Source: Elstera cyanobacteriorum | Lineage (GTDB): Bacteria; Pseudomonadota; Alphaproteobacteria; Elsterales; Elsteraceae | DNA: 64,000 nucleotides | Direction: 5' to 3' | NCBI RefSeq assembly: GCF_002251735.1 | Contig: NZ_NOXS01000033.1 | Coordinates: forward strand, 461,846-525,845 | Part shown: piece by piece, positions 45,822 through 53,728 of the stretch | Position numbering within the stretch: position 1 is the first letter of the stretch | Layout of the letters: every line of letters begins with the position of its first letter | Program-made: the position numbers and the translations under genes | Notes under the pieces: generated by a model | What the model was told of the DNA's origin: nothing | The model's database searches: none | Seen by the model: the letters and a program-made list of their open reading frames with translations, nothing else

Positions 45822-46283
45822 ATGACATTGCCGTATCTAATCCGACACTTATCGGAAGATGATCTGATCAGTATGCGGGGCTTGCTCGCAGTCTACAGTG
45901 ATGCGTTTGACGATGCGGAGACTTATTCTCGCGCTCCAGCCGATGACGATTATATCAGGCGGTTGTTGGCGTCGCCGGAGATTATCACGGTTGTTGCCGA
46001 GATTGATGGGGCGGTTGTCGGCGGCTTGACAGCCTATGTGCTCCGTAAGTTTGAGCAGGCGCGTAGCGAAATTTATCTCTATGACTTAGCTGTTGCACAG
46101 GCCCATCGTCGTCGCGGCATTGCAACGGCCCTGATCCAGGCGCTGAAACCCCTCGCGAGGCAGCACGGCGGTTGGGTGATTTTCGTGCAGGCCGACCGAC
46201 ACGATCCCCCTGCCATTGCCCTTTACGAAAAGTTGGGCGTTCGCGAAGACCCGCTACATTTTGACATTGGTCTCGAGGTTTAG
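45822..46283 (+). CDS. AAC(3)-I-like GNAT acetyltransferase
   Basis: A 153-residue acetyltransferase. The central and C-terminal regions match the AAC(3)-I gentamicin acetyltransferases almost block for block: AYVLRKFEQARSEIYLYDLAV, AHRRRGIATALIQALK (acetyl-CoA loop), WVIFVQADRHDPPAIALYEKLGVRE and LHFDI. The N-terminal SMRGLLAVYSDAFDDAETYS also fits. AAC(3)-I enzymes acetylate the 3-amino group of aminoglycosides. Whether this homologue does so cannot be told from sequence. GC is about 52% in the first 100 bp, lower than its neighbours, so it may be acquired. There is no integron or transposon nearby. Confidence 0.88.
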   Translation: MTLPYLIRHLSEDDLISMRGLLAVYSDAFDDAETYSRAPADDDYIRRLLASPEIITVVAEIDGAVVGGLTAYVLRKFEQARSEIYLYDLAVAQAHRRRGIATALIQALKPLARQHGGWVIFVQADRHDPPAIALYEKLGVREDPLHFDIGLEV

Positions 46284-46311
46284 ATTCGGTTTCCCGTCCG
46301 GAGGGCGATGC

Positions 46312-47847
46312 TTAGGTCCCTTCAAACAGGTCACGTTGCGCGCCGCCGCTTGCTACTCTGGTCCTCGGACGTCGATCTTTCCGGCTACCGTGCTTTTCGA
46401 CCACCGCCGCAGCGGTTGTGCGAAAGGCCTCGCCCCGGCGCAGGCGCCAGAGGGTATCGCGGGCAAAACGCGCCGCCGCTTCGTGATCGACGATGGGGCG
46501 CGGATAGCTGCCGTCAAGCCGAACCCCCGCCGCCCGCAGCAAGGGCGTTTCGGCCTTCCAAGGTTCGTGGAGGAGCGGGGTCGGCAGGGCCGCGAGCTCC
46601 GGCAGCCATTTGCGGATGAAAACCCCCTCCGGGTCGTGGTCCATCCCCTGTTTCACCGGATTATAGATGCGTAACGTATTGATGCCGGTCGTGCCCGATT
46701 GCATCTGCACCTGCGGGTAATGGATGCCCGGTTCGTAATCGATGAAGCAGCGCGCCAGATGCTGCGCGGGCGCGCGCCAATCCTGCCAAAGCTGATAGGC
46801 GGCGAAGGACGCCAACATCGCCCGCATGCGGAAGTTGATCCAGCCGGTCGCGACCAGGGCGCGCATGCAGGCATCGACAAAGGGAATACCGGTTTCCCCC
46901 GCCGCCCAAGCCGTCATGCGCGCGGGATCGTGCCCACGCACCCCTTCGAAGGCGGGATGCAGGCAGCGGACTTCGATATCCGGTTCATCTTCCAGCTTCT
47001 GAATGAAGTGACAGTGCCACGCGAGGCGGCTCAGGCAGGCCTTAAGGCCAAGCGTCATCGCCCGGCGTTCGGCGGCGGGTAGCGGACTATTGGCCCAATC
47101 AGCTTGGGCGCGCCGCAAGCGTTGCACGGCTTCCGGCATTGAGAGGGTGCCGAGCGCGAGGGCTGGGCTGAGGCGGGAGCAGGCTTGCGTCGCCGTCAGG
47201 GGGCTCGACAGGCCCTTGGCGTAGCGGGCGGCGCGGCGCTGCGCGAAACTTTCCAACAGTTTTAGGGCGGTTGCCCGGTCGCCCGGCTGTTCGCCGGTTC
47301 CATGAGCAGGACCAAGGGGGGTACCAAGCGTGTCCGGCAGCGGATCGGAGGTCAGCGACAGCCCATGTGGGAGGAGGACGGGGGGCAGCGGTAGCGCTTC
47401 GGCCATCCGCCGATCCCAGGCATCCGCCCATCCGGCGCGGGAGCGCAGACGGCGAACCACCCCGGTTTGCGGCAGCTCGTGCCACGCGATCCCTTCCGCC
47501 CGGCACCAGGAAAGCACGGCCCGGTCGCGGGCATAGGTCCAGAGTGTGCCGGTTTCCTCGTGGCTCCACAGGGTGAAGGGGCCAATCTGCTGGCGAAGCG
47601 CCGTCAGCACCGGCACAGCGTCCCCCTGGCGGATCAGCAGCCGAACCCCACTGGCGGCCAAGGTGGCATCGAGATCGTGCAAACACGGTTTCAGCACGCG
47701 CCAATGGCGGGCGGAGACGTCGGGCTGCTGCCACAATGCGGGTTCGAGGATGTAGAGCGGCACGATTGGGCCGCGCAAAGCCGCCTCTGCCAGCGCCCGA
47801 TGCGCAACGGTCCGTAAGTCGCGCTTGAACCAAACGACCTGATACAT
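46312..47847 (-). CDS. Deoxyribodipyrimidine photolyase / cryptochrome family protein
   Basis: A 511-residue flavoprotein. The N-terminal antenna domain begins VVWFKRDLRTVAHRALAEAA; the C-terminal FAD domain includes TWAAGETGIPFVDACMRALVATGWINFRMRAMLASFAAYQLW and HYPQVQMQSGTTGINTLRIYNPVKQGMDHDPEGVFIRKWLPELA. The latter block is typical of a CPD-photolyase-like bacterial group rather than the classic E. coli PhrB. It should repair UV pyrimidine dimers with blue light, but a signalling cryptochrome role cannot be excluded. It converges on the AAC(3)-I-like gene 28 bp away. Confidence 0.92.
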   Translation of the reverse strand: MYQVVWFKRDLRTVAHRALAEAALRGPIVPLYILEPALWQQPDVSARHWRVLKPCLHDLDATLAASGVRLLIRQGDAVPVLTALRQQIGPFTLWSHEETGTLWTYARDRAVLSWCRAEGIAWHELPQTGVVRRLRSRAGWADAWDRRMAEALPLPPVLLPHGLSLTSDPLPDTLGTPLGPAHGTGEQPGDRATALKLLESFAQRRAARYAKGLSSPLTATQACSRLSPALALGTLSMPEAVQRLRRAQADWANSPLPAAERRAMTLGLKACLSRLAWHCHFIQKLEDEPDIEVRCLHPAFEGVRGHDPARMTAWAAGETGIPFVDACMRALVATGWINFRMRAMLASFAAYQLWQDWRAPAQHLARCFIDYEPGIHYPQVQMQSGTTGINTLRIYNPVKQGMDHDPEGVFIRKWLPELAALPTPLLHEPWKAETPLLRAAGVRLDGSYPRPIVDHEAAARFARDTLWRLRRGEAFRTTAAAVVEKHGSRKDRRPRTRVASGGAQRDLFEGT

Positions 47848-48080
47848 GCCCGCTTTTCCTAAGACTTGGAAAATAAGCTAGGGCGCTTGGGCCGAGAGAC
47901 AAGCTAGGGTTTGGGACAGTTTGTGATCAAATATAGGCAAAATTGAAGAGATTGGAAAGGGTTGTACGCACTCTGTGACGAGATGGTTTCAGAAAGGCTT
48001 GCCCTTCCGTCATACCTATGGTTATATTCACTCGACTCGATATTTTCTGCCTGAGAGCCGTAATGCAGGAGAAGAAGCCC
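47848..48080. other. Non-coding region between photolyase and regulator genes
   Basis: An A+T-richer, 233-bp divergent promoter region. It contains AAGCTAGGG twice (47873-47881 and 47901-47909) near the photolyase start. No ORF or RNA gene was recognised. Confidence 0.4.
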
Positions 48081-48779
48081 ATGACGACGATCCAAGGCCA
48101 AACCGCCGAAACCGCCCGTTCCGCCGCTTCCCGTGCCGACGGAGTGGCCCCCCGCGTTGCGATGATTTGTGATGTGCCGGATCAGGGGTTGGCCTGGGCC
48201 TCCGCCCTGACCGACGCCGGTTATGCCGTCGCGCCGCTGTTCTCGGGCGATAGCGATGCAGACGGGAAGGGCGGCGAGATCGCCCTGATGGTGATCGATA
48301 GTCAGTCGGTGTCGAGCTATGATCTCGCCGATTTGCAGGCGGCCAGCCCGGAAACGCCGATGCTGCTGGTTCCGCCCGCCAAGGCCGATGGCGAAACCCT
48401 GTCGCAGTCGTTGCGCGCGATGGGGGCCATGTCGGGCCGCCCGGCGGAGGCCGGGACGATCCGCCAGATCGGCGAGTTGACGCTGGACGGCACGGCCGCG
48501 CGCATCGAATGGCGCGGCCGCCGGGTTGATCTGACCCTATCGGAATTCCGCGTCGTGCAATTGCTGGTGGACCGTGCCGGGCAGGATGCCAGCTACCGCG
48601 ATATTTATGATACGGTGAAGGGCGTTGGCTTCATCGCGGGGACGGGGACGGACGGGTACCGCGCCAATGTCCGCGCGATGGTCAAGCGCATCCGCCAGAA
48701 GTTTAAGGAGGCGGATAAGAGCTTTTCCGCCATCCATAATTACCCCGGTTTCGGCTACCGCTGGATTGCCGAGGCGTAA
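48081..48779 (+). CDS. OmpR/ChvI-type winged-helix regulator with atypical receiver domain
   Basis: A 232-residue protein. The C-terminal ~100 residues are an OmpR/PhoB-type winged helix (DLTLSEFRVVQLLVDRAGQDASYRDIYDTVKG, then RANVRAMVKRIRQKFKEADKSFSAIHNYPGFGYRWIAEA), most like ChvI. The N-terminal ~110 residues have a receiver-like pattern (VAMICDVPDQGLAWASALTDAGYAV, LMVIDSQSVSSYDLADLQ), but the usual acidic pocket and the Thr/Lys positions are not recognisable. No histidine kinase is adjacent. It may be an orphan, phosphorylation-independent regulator. ATG 48081 follows GGAG by 10 bases. Confidence 0.85.
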   Translation: MTTIQGQTAETARSAASRADGVAPRVAMICDVPDQGLAWASALTDAGYAVAPLFSGDSDADGKGGEIALMVIDSQSVSSYDLADLQAASPETPMLLVPPAKADGETLSQSLRAMGAMSGRPAEAGTIRQIGELTLDGTAARIEWRGRRVDLTLSEFRVVQLLVDRAGQDASYRDIYDTVKGVGFIAGTGTDGYRANVRAMVKRIRQKFKEADKSFSAIHNYPGFGYRWIAEA

Positions 48780-49510
48780 GATCCGAGGGCCGACCCCCGC
48801 GTGGGGCTAAGGCGCAATATTTCTAAAGGGCGCCACAGCCGCCGGTCGAGCGCCGGGAAAATCGTGTCTCGCCAGAGCGGGTCAGCCGTTCGGCGGGCGC
48901 GATGCGCGTCATAGGCGGCGCTGGTGGCAAATTCGGCAACCCAGACAAAGGTGCTTTCCCCTTCCCGTACGGGTAGGCGTGGAAAGCTATTTGGACTGCG
49001 CTCTGTCACAAGCGCGCCCAGCAGTCCTGCGCCGAGGGCGGCGAGACGGGGGGCGGCCTCTGCCCGGAATGCCGCCGCGAAATCGGTTTCTCCGCCGGGC
49101 GCCAGGGAGGCGACGGCGACTTCGATCACGGCCGGGCTATCGGCCGACCGTCGTGGCAGGCATGGCAGTCCCCCGCCGAGATAGGCCGGGCGCAGCAGCA
49201 GCACATTGTCGGAATTCACCATCGTCACATTGGCGGCTGGACCATGCTGCTGCCAGACTGGCCCCCCATAGAAATCGGCAAGTGCCTGTCGTCGTGCATC
49301 CATGGTTGGGAAGCCCCGGAACCACGTGAAACTCTCGGAATCATCAAGGTCGCGGAACTGGCCGATGACGCGCATGCCTGCTGCTTCTTGCGGGACAATG
49401 AATTCGGCATCGAAGAGATCGATCAACGTTTCGCGCTGTCCGGGGCGCAGGCGATAGCGCCGGAGTTCGATAATCTCTTCCGGGGGGGTGGGGGCGGCGG
49501 CTATGGTCAT
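48755..49510 (-). CDS. NIPSNAP family protein
   Basis: A 251-residue protein with two ferredoxin-like alpha+beta halves. The first is clear NIPSNAP: IIELRRYRLRPGQRETLIDLFDAEFIVPQEAAGMRVIGQFRDLDDSESFTWFRGFPTMDARRQALADFYGGPVWQ. The second has ADFAAAFRAEAAPRLAALGAG-like sequence and a similar ending with WVAEFATSAAYDAHRA. The function of bacterial NIPSNAP proteins is mostly unknown. It is divergent from a TetR gene with two strong palindromes between them, and a GGAGG lies 6 bases before the ATG. Its end overlaps the convergent regulator gene by 25 bp. Confidence 0.87.
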   Translation of the reverse strand: MTIAAAPTPPEEIIELRRYRLRPGQRETLIDLFDAEFIVPQEAAGMRVIGQFRDLDDSESFTWFRGFPTMDARRQALADFYGGPVWQQHGPAANVTMVNSDNVLLLRPAYLGGGLPCLPRRSADSPAVIEVAVASLAPGGETDFAAAFRAEAAPRLAALGAGLLGALVTERSPNSFPRLPVREGESTFVWVAEFATSAAYDAHRARRTADPLWRDTIFPALDRRLWRPLEILRLSPTRGSALGSYASAIQR

Positions 49511-49525
49511 GCGGATCCTCCAAAG

Positions 49526-49569
49526 ACAGGACGATTGTCCTGTATCTTTCAACAGGACAATCGTCCTGT
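49526..49569. promoter_or_regulatory. Twin 18-bp palindromic operators between NIPSNAP and TetR genes
   Basis: ACAGGACGATTGTCCTGT (49526-49543) and ACAGGACAATCGTCCTGT (49552-49569) are exact reverse complements of each other and each is a near-perfect palindrome (7-bp arms, 4-bp centre). Their centres are 26 bp apart. The upstream one lies 16 bp before the NIPSNAP start. This is a textbook TetR-type autoregulatory and target operator. Confidence 0.85.
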
Positions 49570-49603
49570 TTGTCAAGGGCCTTTGCATTTGGGAGAAGTG
49601 CCG

Positions 49604-50191
49604 ATGGGGACCGATGCCCCGCCCGTGCGTCGCCGCATTCTAGAGGCCGCGTTCGACGCCTTCCTGGCGCGCGGGGTCAGCGCCACCTCGATCCATGATC
49701 TCAAGCGCGATACCGGGATTTCCGGTGGGGCGCTGGCCCATCACTTTCCGGCGAAGCGCGATTTGATCTTGGCGGTTTTGGCCGAACCGGTCGCGGCGGC
49801 GCTGATGGAAACCTGGATTGCGCCACTGGAGCGCGCCGCCGACACCCGCACAGGCGTCGCGGCGATTTTCCAAGGGCTGATTGCGGATCTAAGCGCGCGT
49901 GGCCATGTCCTCGGCTGCCCGCTTCACACACTCGCCAGCGAGATCGCCGGGCAAGACACTCGCTATGCAGATAATGTCCGTAATCTCTACGAACGGTGGC
50001 GGCAGGTCTTGACGCGCAAGATCGAAGCCGATCAAGCGGCGGGGCGGTTGCCGCCCAGCCCGGCGGATGAGCTTGCCTTGTTCATCATCGCCACCTATTC
50101 GGGTGCGATGGGGCTGGCGCGCAGCGTTCAGCAGGTCGAACCGCTGGCGGTCTGCGCTGCGACACTCGACGGGCTACTGTCGCCGTCTTAA
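49604..50191 (+). CDS. TetR family transcriptional regulator (divergent from NIPSNAP gene)
   Basis: A 195-residue regulator with the helix-turn-helix AAFDAFLARGVSATSIHDLKRDTGISGGALAHHFPAKRDLILAVL and a TetR_C domain of the AcrR-like/YcdC group (GHVLGCPLHTLASEIAGQDTRYADNVRNLYERWRQVLTRKIEADQAAGRLP). ATG 49604 follows GGGAG by 8 bases. It presumably represses itself and the divergent NIPSNAP gene through the twin palindromes. Its stop shares TTAA with the convergent HAD gene. Confidence 0.93.
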   Translation: MGTDAPPVRRRILEAAFDAFLARGVSATSIHDLKRDTGISGGALAHHFPAKRDLILAVLAEPVAAALMETWIAPLERAADTRTGVAAIFQGLIADLSARGHVLGCPLHTLASEIAGQDTRYADNVRNLYERWRQVLTRKIEADQAAGRLPPSPADELALFIIATYSGAMGLARSVQQVEPLAVCAATLDGLLSPS

Positions 50192-50847
50192 CCGGCCTCC
50201 GCCAAGAGCGCGTCGAGTTGAACCCCCCGGTAATCTTGAAAAGCCCAGCGCGCACCGAGGTCGAGCAAAGCCTGCGGTGCAAGGCTGGTGGCAAGGCCTG
50301 CCGTCGCCACGCCTGCGGCCAAGGCCGCGCGCAGGCCGGTGGGGCTATCCTCAAAGGCGATGGCCTGGTGGGGGGCAAGGCCGAAGCGGCGTAGCGCCTC
50401 TTGATACGGATCGGGGTGCGGTTTGCCGCGCGCCACCACGTCGACCGTCACGATTTCCGAAAAATGCGACATCAGGCCGATGGCATCCAGCACATGGTCG
50501 GCATTGGCGCGCGGGGCATTGGTGACGAGGGCAATCTGAAGGCCGCGCACGTTGGCGCTCGCGATAAAGTCGGCAAGCCCCGGCAGTGGGTCTAGTGCCG
50601 GATGGGCCGCGCGGAAGGCGGCTTCCTTAGCCTCGCTCATGGCATCGGCCTCGGCATCACTGAGGCCGGGGAAAAGCTCTTGAAAAATCAGCCGATTGGT
50701 CCGCCCGGCGATTTTCTGCGCATAGAAATCGGCATCGACGGTAAACCCGTGCGGCGCCAGCACCTCGGCAAAAACATCGGCATGCAGATGGTCGGTCGCG
50801 GCGAGCGTGCCGTCCATATCGAATAAAAGCGCGCGGACCTCAGACAC
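50188..50847 (-). CDS. HAD family phosphatase (phosphoglucomutase/phosphoglycolate-phosphatase-like)
   Basis: A 219-residue HAD-superfamily hydrolase. Motif I with nucleophile Asp10 and Asp12 is in LLFDMDGTLAATDHLHADVF. Motif II is LVTNAPRANADHVL, the lysine is in ARGKPHPDPYQEALRRFG, and motif IV is AFEDSPTGLRAALAAGVATAGLAT. The cap domain is the helical C1 type, as in beta-phosphoglucomutase and GPH/Gph-like phosphatases. The substrate is uncertain. It starts with GTG preceded by AGAGGA at 6 bases. Confidence 0.9.
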   Translation of the reverse strand: MSEVRALLFDMDGTLAATDHLHADVFAEVLAPHGFTVDADFYAQKIAGRTNRLIFQELFPGLSDAEADAMSEAKEAAFRAAHPALDPLPGLADFIASANVRGLQIALVTNAPRANADHVLDAIGLMSHFSEIVTVDVVARGKPHPDPYQEALRRFGLAPHQAIAFEDSPTGLRAALAAGVATAGLATSLAPQALLDLGARWAFQDYRGVQLDALLAEAG

Positions 50848-50914
50848 GGAACTTCCTCTTCGGCGCAGCAAACGGCACCCCTGCTTGGGTTTGGGGTTTC
50901 ATCTCTAGCGTTCG

Positions 50915-50930
50915 TTGCGGGATTCCGCAA
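50915..50930. promoter_or_regulatory. 16-bp palindrome upstream of the nucleoside operon
   Basis: TTGCGG-GATT-CCGCAA is a perfect palindrome in the 200-bp region between the HAD gene and the nucleoside-binding protein gene. It is a plausible operator for the nucleoside operon, though no matching regulator is encoded in the operon. Confidence 0.5.
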
Positions 50931-51048
50931 AGAATCCGCGTGCAACCCAGCCTGCACCTTGCCATAGTTGACCAATGGGCCAGTTCGCTGGTGCCACAAG
51001 AACCATGAAATGGGCATTCGTAGGGCTTCGAACGAGAGGGAATTGATC

Positions 51049-52059
51049 GTGACCCGTATGAAGATTGCGGCTTACGCGGCCGGGATGATTGTAAGCCTGA
51101 TGAGCGCAACGGCGCTGGCCCAGGATACCACCCCCGCTATTGTGTTCGACATGGGCGGCAAGTTCGATAAGAGCTTCAATGAAGCCGCCTATAACGGCGC
51201 GGAACGCTTTAAGAAAGAAACTGGGACTGCCTACCGCGAATTCGAAATCACCAACGAAAATCAGCGCGAACAGGCGCTGACCAACCTCGCCCGGCGCGGC
51301 GTTGGTGTGATCGTCTCGGTCGGGTTTGCCCAGCAGGCGGCGGTGGAAAAGATCGCCCCGCAGTTCCCGAACGTGAAGTTCGTGATCATCGATTCGGTCG
51401 TGAATGCGCCGAACGCCCAGTCGATCATCTTCAAGGAAGAAGAAGGCTCGTTCCTGGTCGGTGCGCTCGCCGCGATGGCATCGAAGACCGGCAAGGTCGG
51501 CTTCGTTGGCGGGATGGATATTCCGCTGATCCGTGCTTTTGGCTGCGGCTATGCCCAGGGTGCGAAATATATTAACCCGAAAGCCGAATATATCGCCAAT
51601 ATGACCGGCACCACCCCGGCGGCTTGGCGCGATCCGGCCAAGGGCGCGGAACTCGCGATCTCGCAGTTCGACCGCGGCGTCGATGTCGTCTTCGCGGCGG
51701 CGGGCGGCACGGGTATCGGCGTGATGCAGGCGGCCAAGGATAAGGGCAAGCTGGCGGTTGGGGTCGATAGCAACCAGAACCATGTCCAACCGGGCACGGT
51801 GCTGACCTCAATGCTGAAGCGCGTTGATAACGCCGTTTATAATAGCTTCATGGACGTGAAGAAGGGCACCTGGAAAGCTGGGACCATCTCGCTCGGCCTG
51901 AAAGAAGAAGGCGTTGATTGGGCGCTCGACGACAATAACCGCAAGCTCGTGACCGCCGATATGGAAGCGAAGATCAAATCGATCCGCGCCGACATTATCA
52001 GCGGCAAGATTAAGGCGGTGGATTACCGCGCCAACAATAATTCCTGCCCGGTCAGCTAA
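51049..52059 (+). CDS. BMP family nucleoside-binding protein of ABC transporter
   Basis: A 336-residue exported basic-membrane-protein-type binding protein, the class that captures nucleosides. The signal peptide (AAYAAGMIVSLMSATALAQ) ends in ALA. Family segments are FDMGGKFDKSFNEAAYNGAERFKKETG, GVIVSVGFAQQAAVEKIAPQFPNVKFVIID, SFLVGALAAMASKTGKVGFVGGMDIPLI and VDSNQNHVQPGTVLTSMLKRVD. GTG 51049 is preferred, with GAGAGGG about 8 bases upstream; ATG 51058 is possible. It leads the nucleoside operon and is followed by a terminator, so it is probably made in excess over the transporter. Confidence 0.93.
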   Translation: MTRMKIAAYAAGMIVSLMSATALAQDTTPAIVFDMGGKFDKSFNEAAYNGAERFKKETGTAYREFEITNENQREQALTNLARRGVGVIVSVGFAQQAAVEKIAPQFPNVKFVIIDSVVNAPNAQSIIFKEEEGSFLVGALAAMASKTGKVGFVGGMDIPLIRAFGCGYAQGAKYINPKAEYIANMTGTTPAAWRDPAKGAELAISQFDRGVDVVFAAAGGTGIGVMQAAKDKGKLAVGVDSNQNHVQPGTVLTSMLKRVDNAVYNSFMDVKKGTWKAGTISLGLKEEGVDWALDDNNRKLVTADMEAKIKSIRADIISGKIKAVDYRANNNSCPVS

Positions 52060-52089
52060 GACCGCCAGGAATTTGGGATAGACCGAGCC

Positions 52090-52129
52090 GCGCCCGGGGG
52101 ATGCTTTGCGTCGTCCGGGCGCTGTTTTT
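52090..52129 (+). terminator. Hairpin with T-run after the nucleoside-binding protein gene
   Basis: GCGCCCGG (52090-52097) pairs with CCGGGCGC (52115-52122) and is followed by TGTTTTTG. It lies about 30 bp after the binding-protein stop and 30 bp before the ATPase start. This is the usual site of partial termination that makes binding protein more abundant than the rest. Confidence 0.7.
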
Positions 52130-52159
52130 GTGTTTTGCCGTGGGAAGTTCTGACTGCCG

Positions 52160-53728
52160 ATGACGTCTTCCGCTGCCCGTCCGCCGGCGCTCGATCTGGT
52201 CGCCATCAACAAGCGTTTCGGGGCCGTTCACGCCAATCGCGATGTTTCCTTCACCGTTGCCGCCGGATCGATCCACGGGATCGTCGGCGAGAATGGGGCG
52301 GGGAAATCGACCCTGATGAGCATCGTCTACGGCTTTTATCAGGCCGATTCGGGGCAGATTAAGGTGCATGGCGCCGAACAGGCGATCCGTACCAGCCAGG
52401 ATGCCATCCGCCTTGGCATCGGCATGGTCCATCAGCATTTCATGCTGGTCGATACGCTGAGCGTGCTGGAAAATGTGATCCTGGGCATCGAAAAAGGCGT
52501 GCGCCTCGCCCCATCGCTGGCTGCAGCGCGGGCCGAGTTGGAGCGGCTGAATAGGGATTATGCGCTGGACGTGGACCCGGATGCCCTCGTCGGCAACCTG
52601 CCGGTCGGCTTGCAGCAGCGCGTTGAGATTCTGAAGGCGCTCTATCGCGGCGCCGAAATTCTGATTTTGGACGAGCCGACGGGCGTACTGACGCCGCAGG
52701 AGGCCGATCACCTGTTCCGCATTCTGCGTACGCTGAAAGCGGAAGGGAAAACCGTTCTGCTGATCACCCATAAGCTGCGTGAGATTATGGATGCCACCGA
52801 TGCGGTAACGGTGATGCGCCAGGGCGCCGTCGTCGGCACGGTTAAAACCACCGAGACCGATAAGGCGCAGTTGGCCGAAATGATGGTGGGCCGCAAGGTC
52901 AACCTCGTGATCCCGAAAGCCGCGCGCGACCCCGGCCCAGTGGTGCTGGAAGGGCGCGGCATTCGTCTCGTTGACCGGCGCGGCGTAACGCTGCTGCACG
53001 ATCTCGATTTCACCGTGCGCGCTGGGGAGATTGTCGGCGTCGCCGGGGTCTCCGGCAACGGGCAGTCGGAGTTACTGGACGTGTTGTCGGGCATTCGTGC
53101 GCCGACAGCAGGCGAAATTCTCTATCACGGTAAACCGCTGCCGCCGCTCAATGGTACCGAAGCCGCGCGCCGCCGCGCCCTCGGCATTGCCCATGTGCCC
53201 GAAGACCGGATGACGATGGGGCTGGTGAAACCCTTCCCCGCTTACGAAAGCGCCATTCTGGGCTATCATCACGACCGCGATTTACAGGGGACGTCGGGTA
53301 TTCGCCGCCTGCTGTTCGACCGTACCGCGTTGATCGCCCGTACCGAAGCCTTCATGGCGGAATTCGACGTGCGCCCGCCCGATCCGCTGCTGCGCACGTC
53401 GCTATTTTCGGGCGGCAATCAGCAAAAAATCGTGCTGGCGCGCGAAATCCACCGCGATCCCGATCTGCTGCTGATCGGCCAGCCGACGCGCGGGGTGGAT
53501 ATTGGCGCTATCGAATTTATCCACCGCCGCATCGTGGACCTGCGCGATGCCGGGAAGGCGGTGCTGTTGGTTTCGGTGGAGCTTGATGAAATCTTATCCC
53601 TGGCGGACCGCATCATCGTGATGGCAGCCGGTAAAATCACCGGCATCCTGCCGCGTGCCGAAGCCGACGAGCGCCGCCTTGGCCTGATGATGGCCGGGGA
53701 AACGGGCCGGGCGGGAGATGCCGCATGA
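52160..53728 (+). CDS. Nucleoside ABC transporter ATP-binding protein (tandem ATPase)
   Basis: A 522-residue ATPase with two ABC modules in one chain, as in sugar and nucleoside importers. Module 1 has Walker A GENGAGKST, signature LPVGLQQRVEILKAL and Walker B ILILDEPTGVLTPQEAD. Module 2 has the modified P-loop GVSGNGQSELL, signature SGGNQQKIVLAREI and LLIGQPTRGVDIGAIEFIH. It powers the two permeases that follow. Its stop overlaps the first permease start (ATGA). Confidence 0.94.
   Translation: MTSSAARPPALDLVAINKRFGAVHANRDVSFTVAAGSIHGIVGENGAGKSTLMSIVYGFYQADSGQIKVHGAEQAIRTSQDAIRLGIGMVHQHFMLVDTLSVLENVILGIEKGVRLAPSLAAARAELERLNRDYALDVDPDALVGNLPVGLQQRVEILKALYRGAEILILDEPTGVLTPQEADHLFRILRTLKAEGKTVLLITHKLREIMDATDAVTVMRQGAVVGTVKTTETDKAQLAEMMVGRKVNLVIPKAARDPGPVVLEGRGIRLVDRRGVTLLHDLDFTVRAGEIVGVAGVSGNGQSELLDVLSGIRAPTAGEILYHGKPLPPLNGTEAARRRALGIAHVPEDRMTMGLVKPFPAYESAILGYHHDRDLQGTSGIRRLLFDRTALIARTEAFMAEFDVRPPDPLLRTSLFSGGNQQKIVLAREIHRDPDLLLIGQPTRGVDIGAIEFIHRRIVDLRDAGKAVLLVSVELDEILSLADRIIVMAAGKITGILPRAEADERRLGLMMAGETGRAGDAA

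Noticed and set aside
45822-46283. Calling this gene an aminoglycoside resistance determinant
   Set aside because: Homology to AAC(3)-I is strong, but sequence alone does not show the substrate or expression, so only 'AAC(3)-I-like' is stated.
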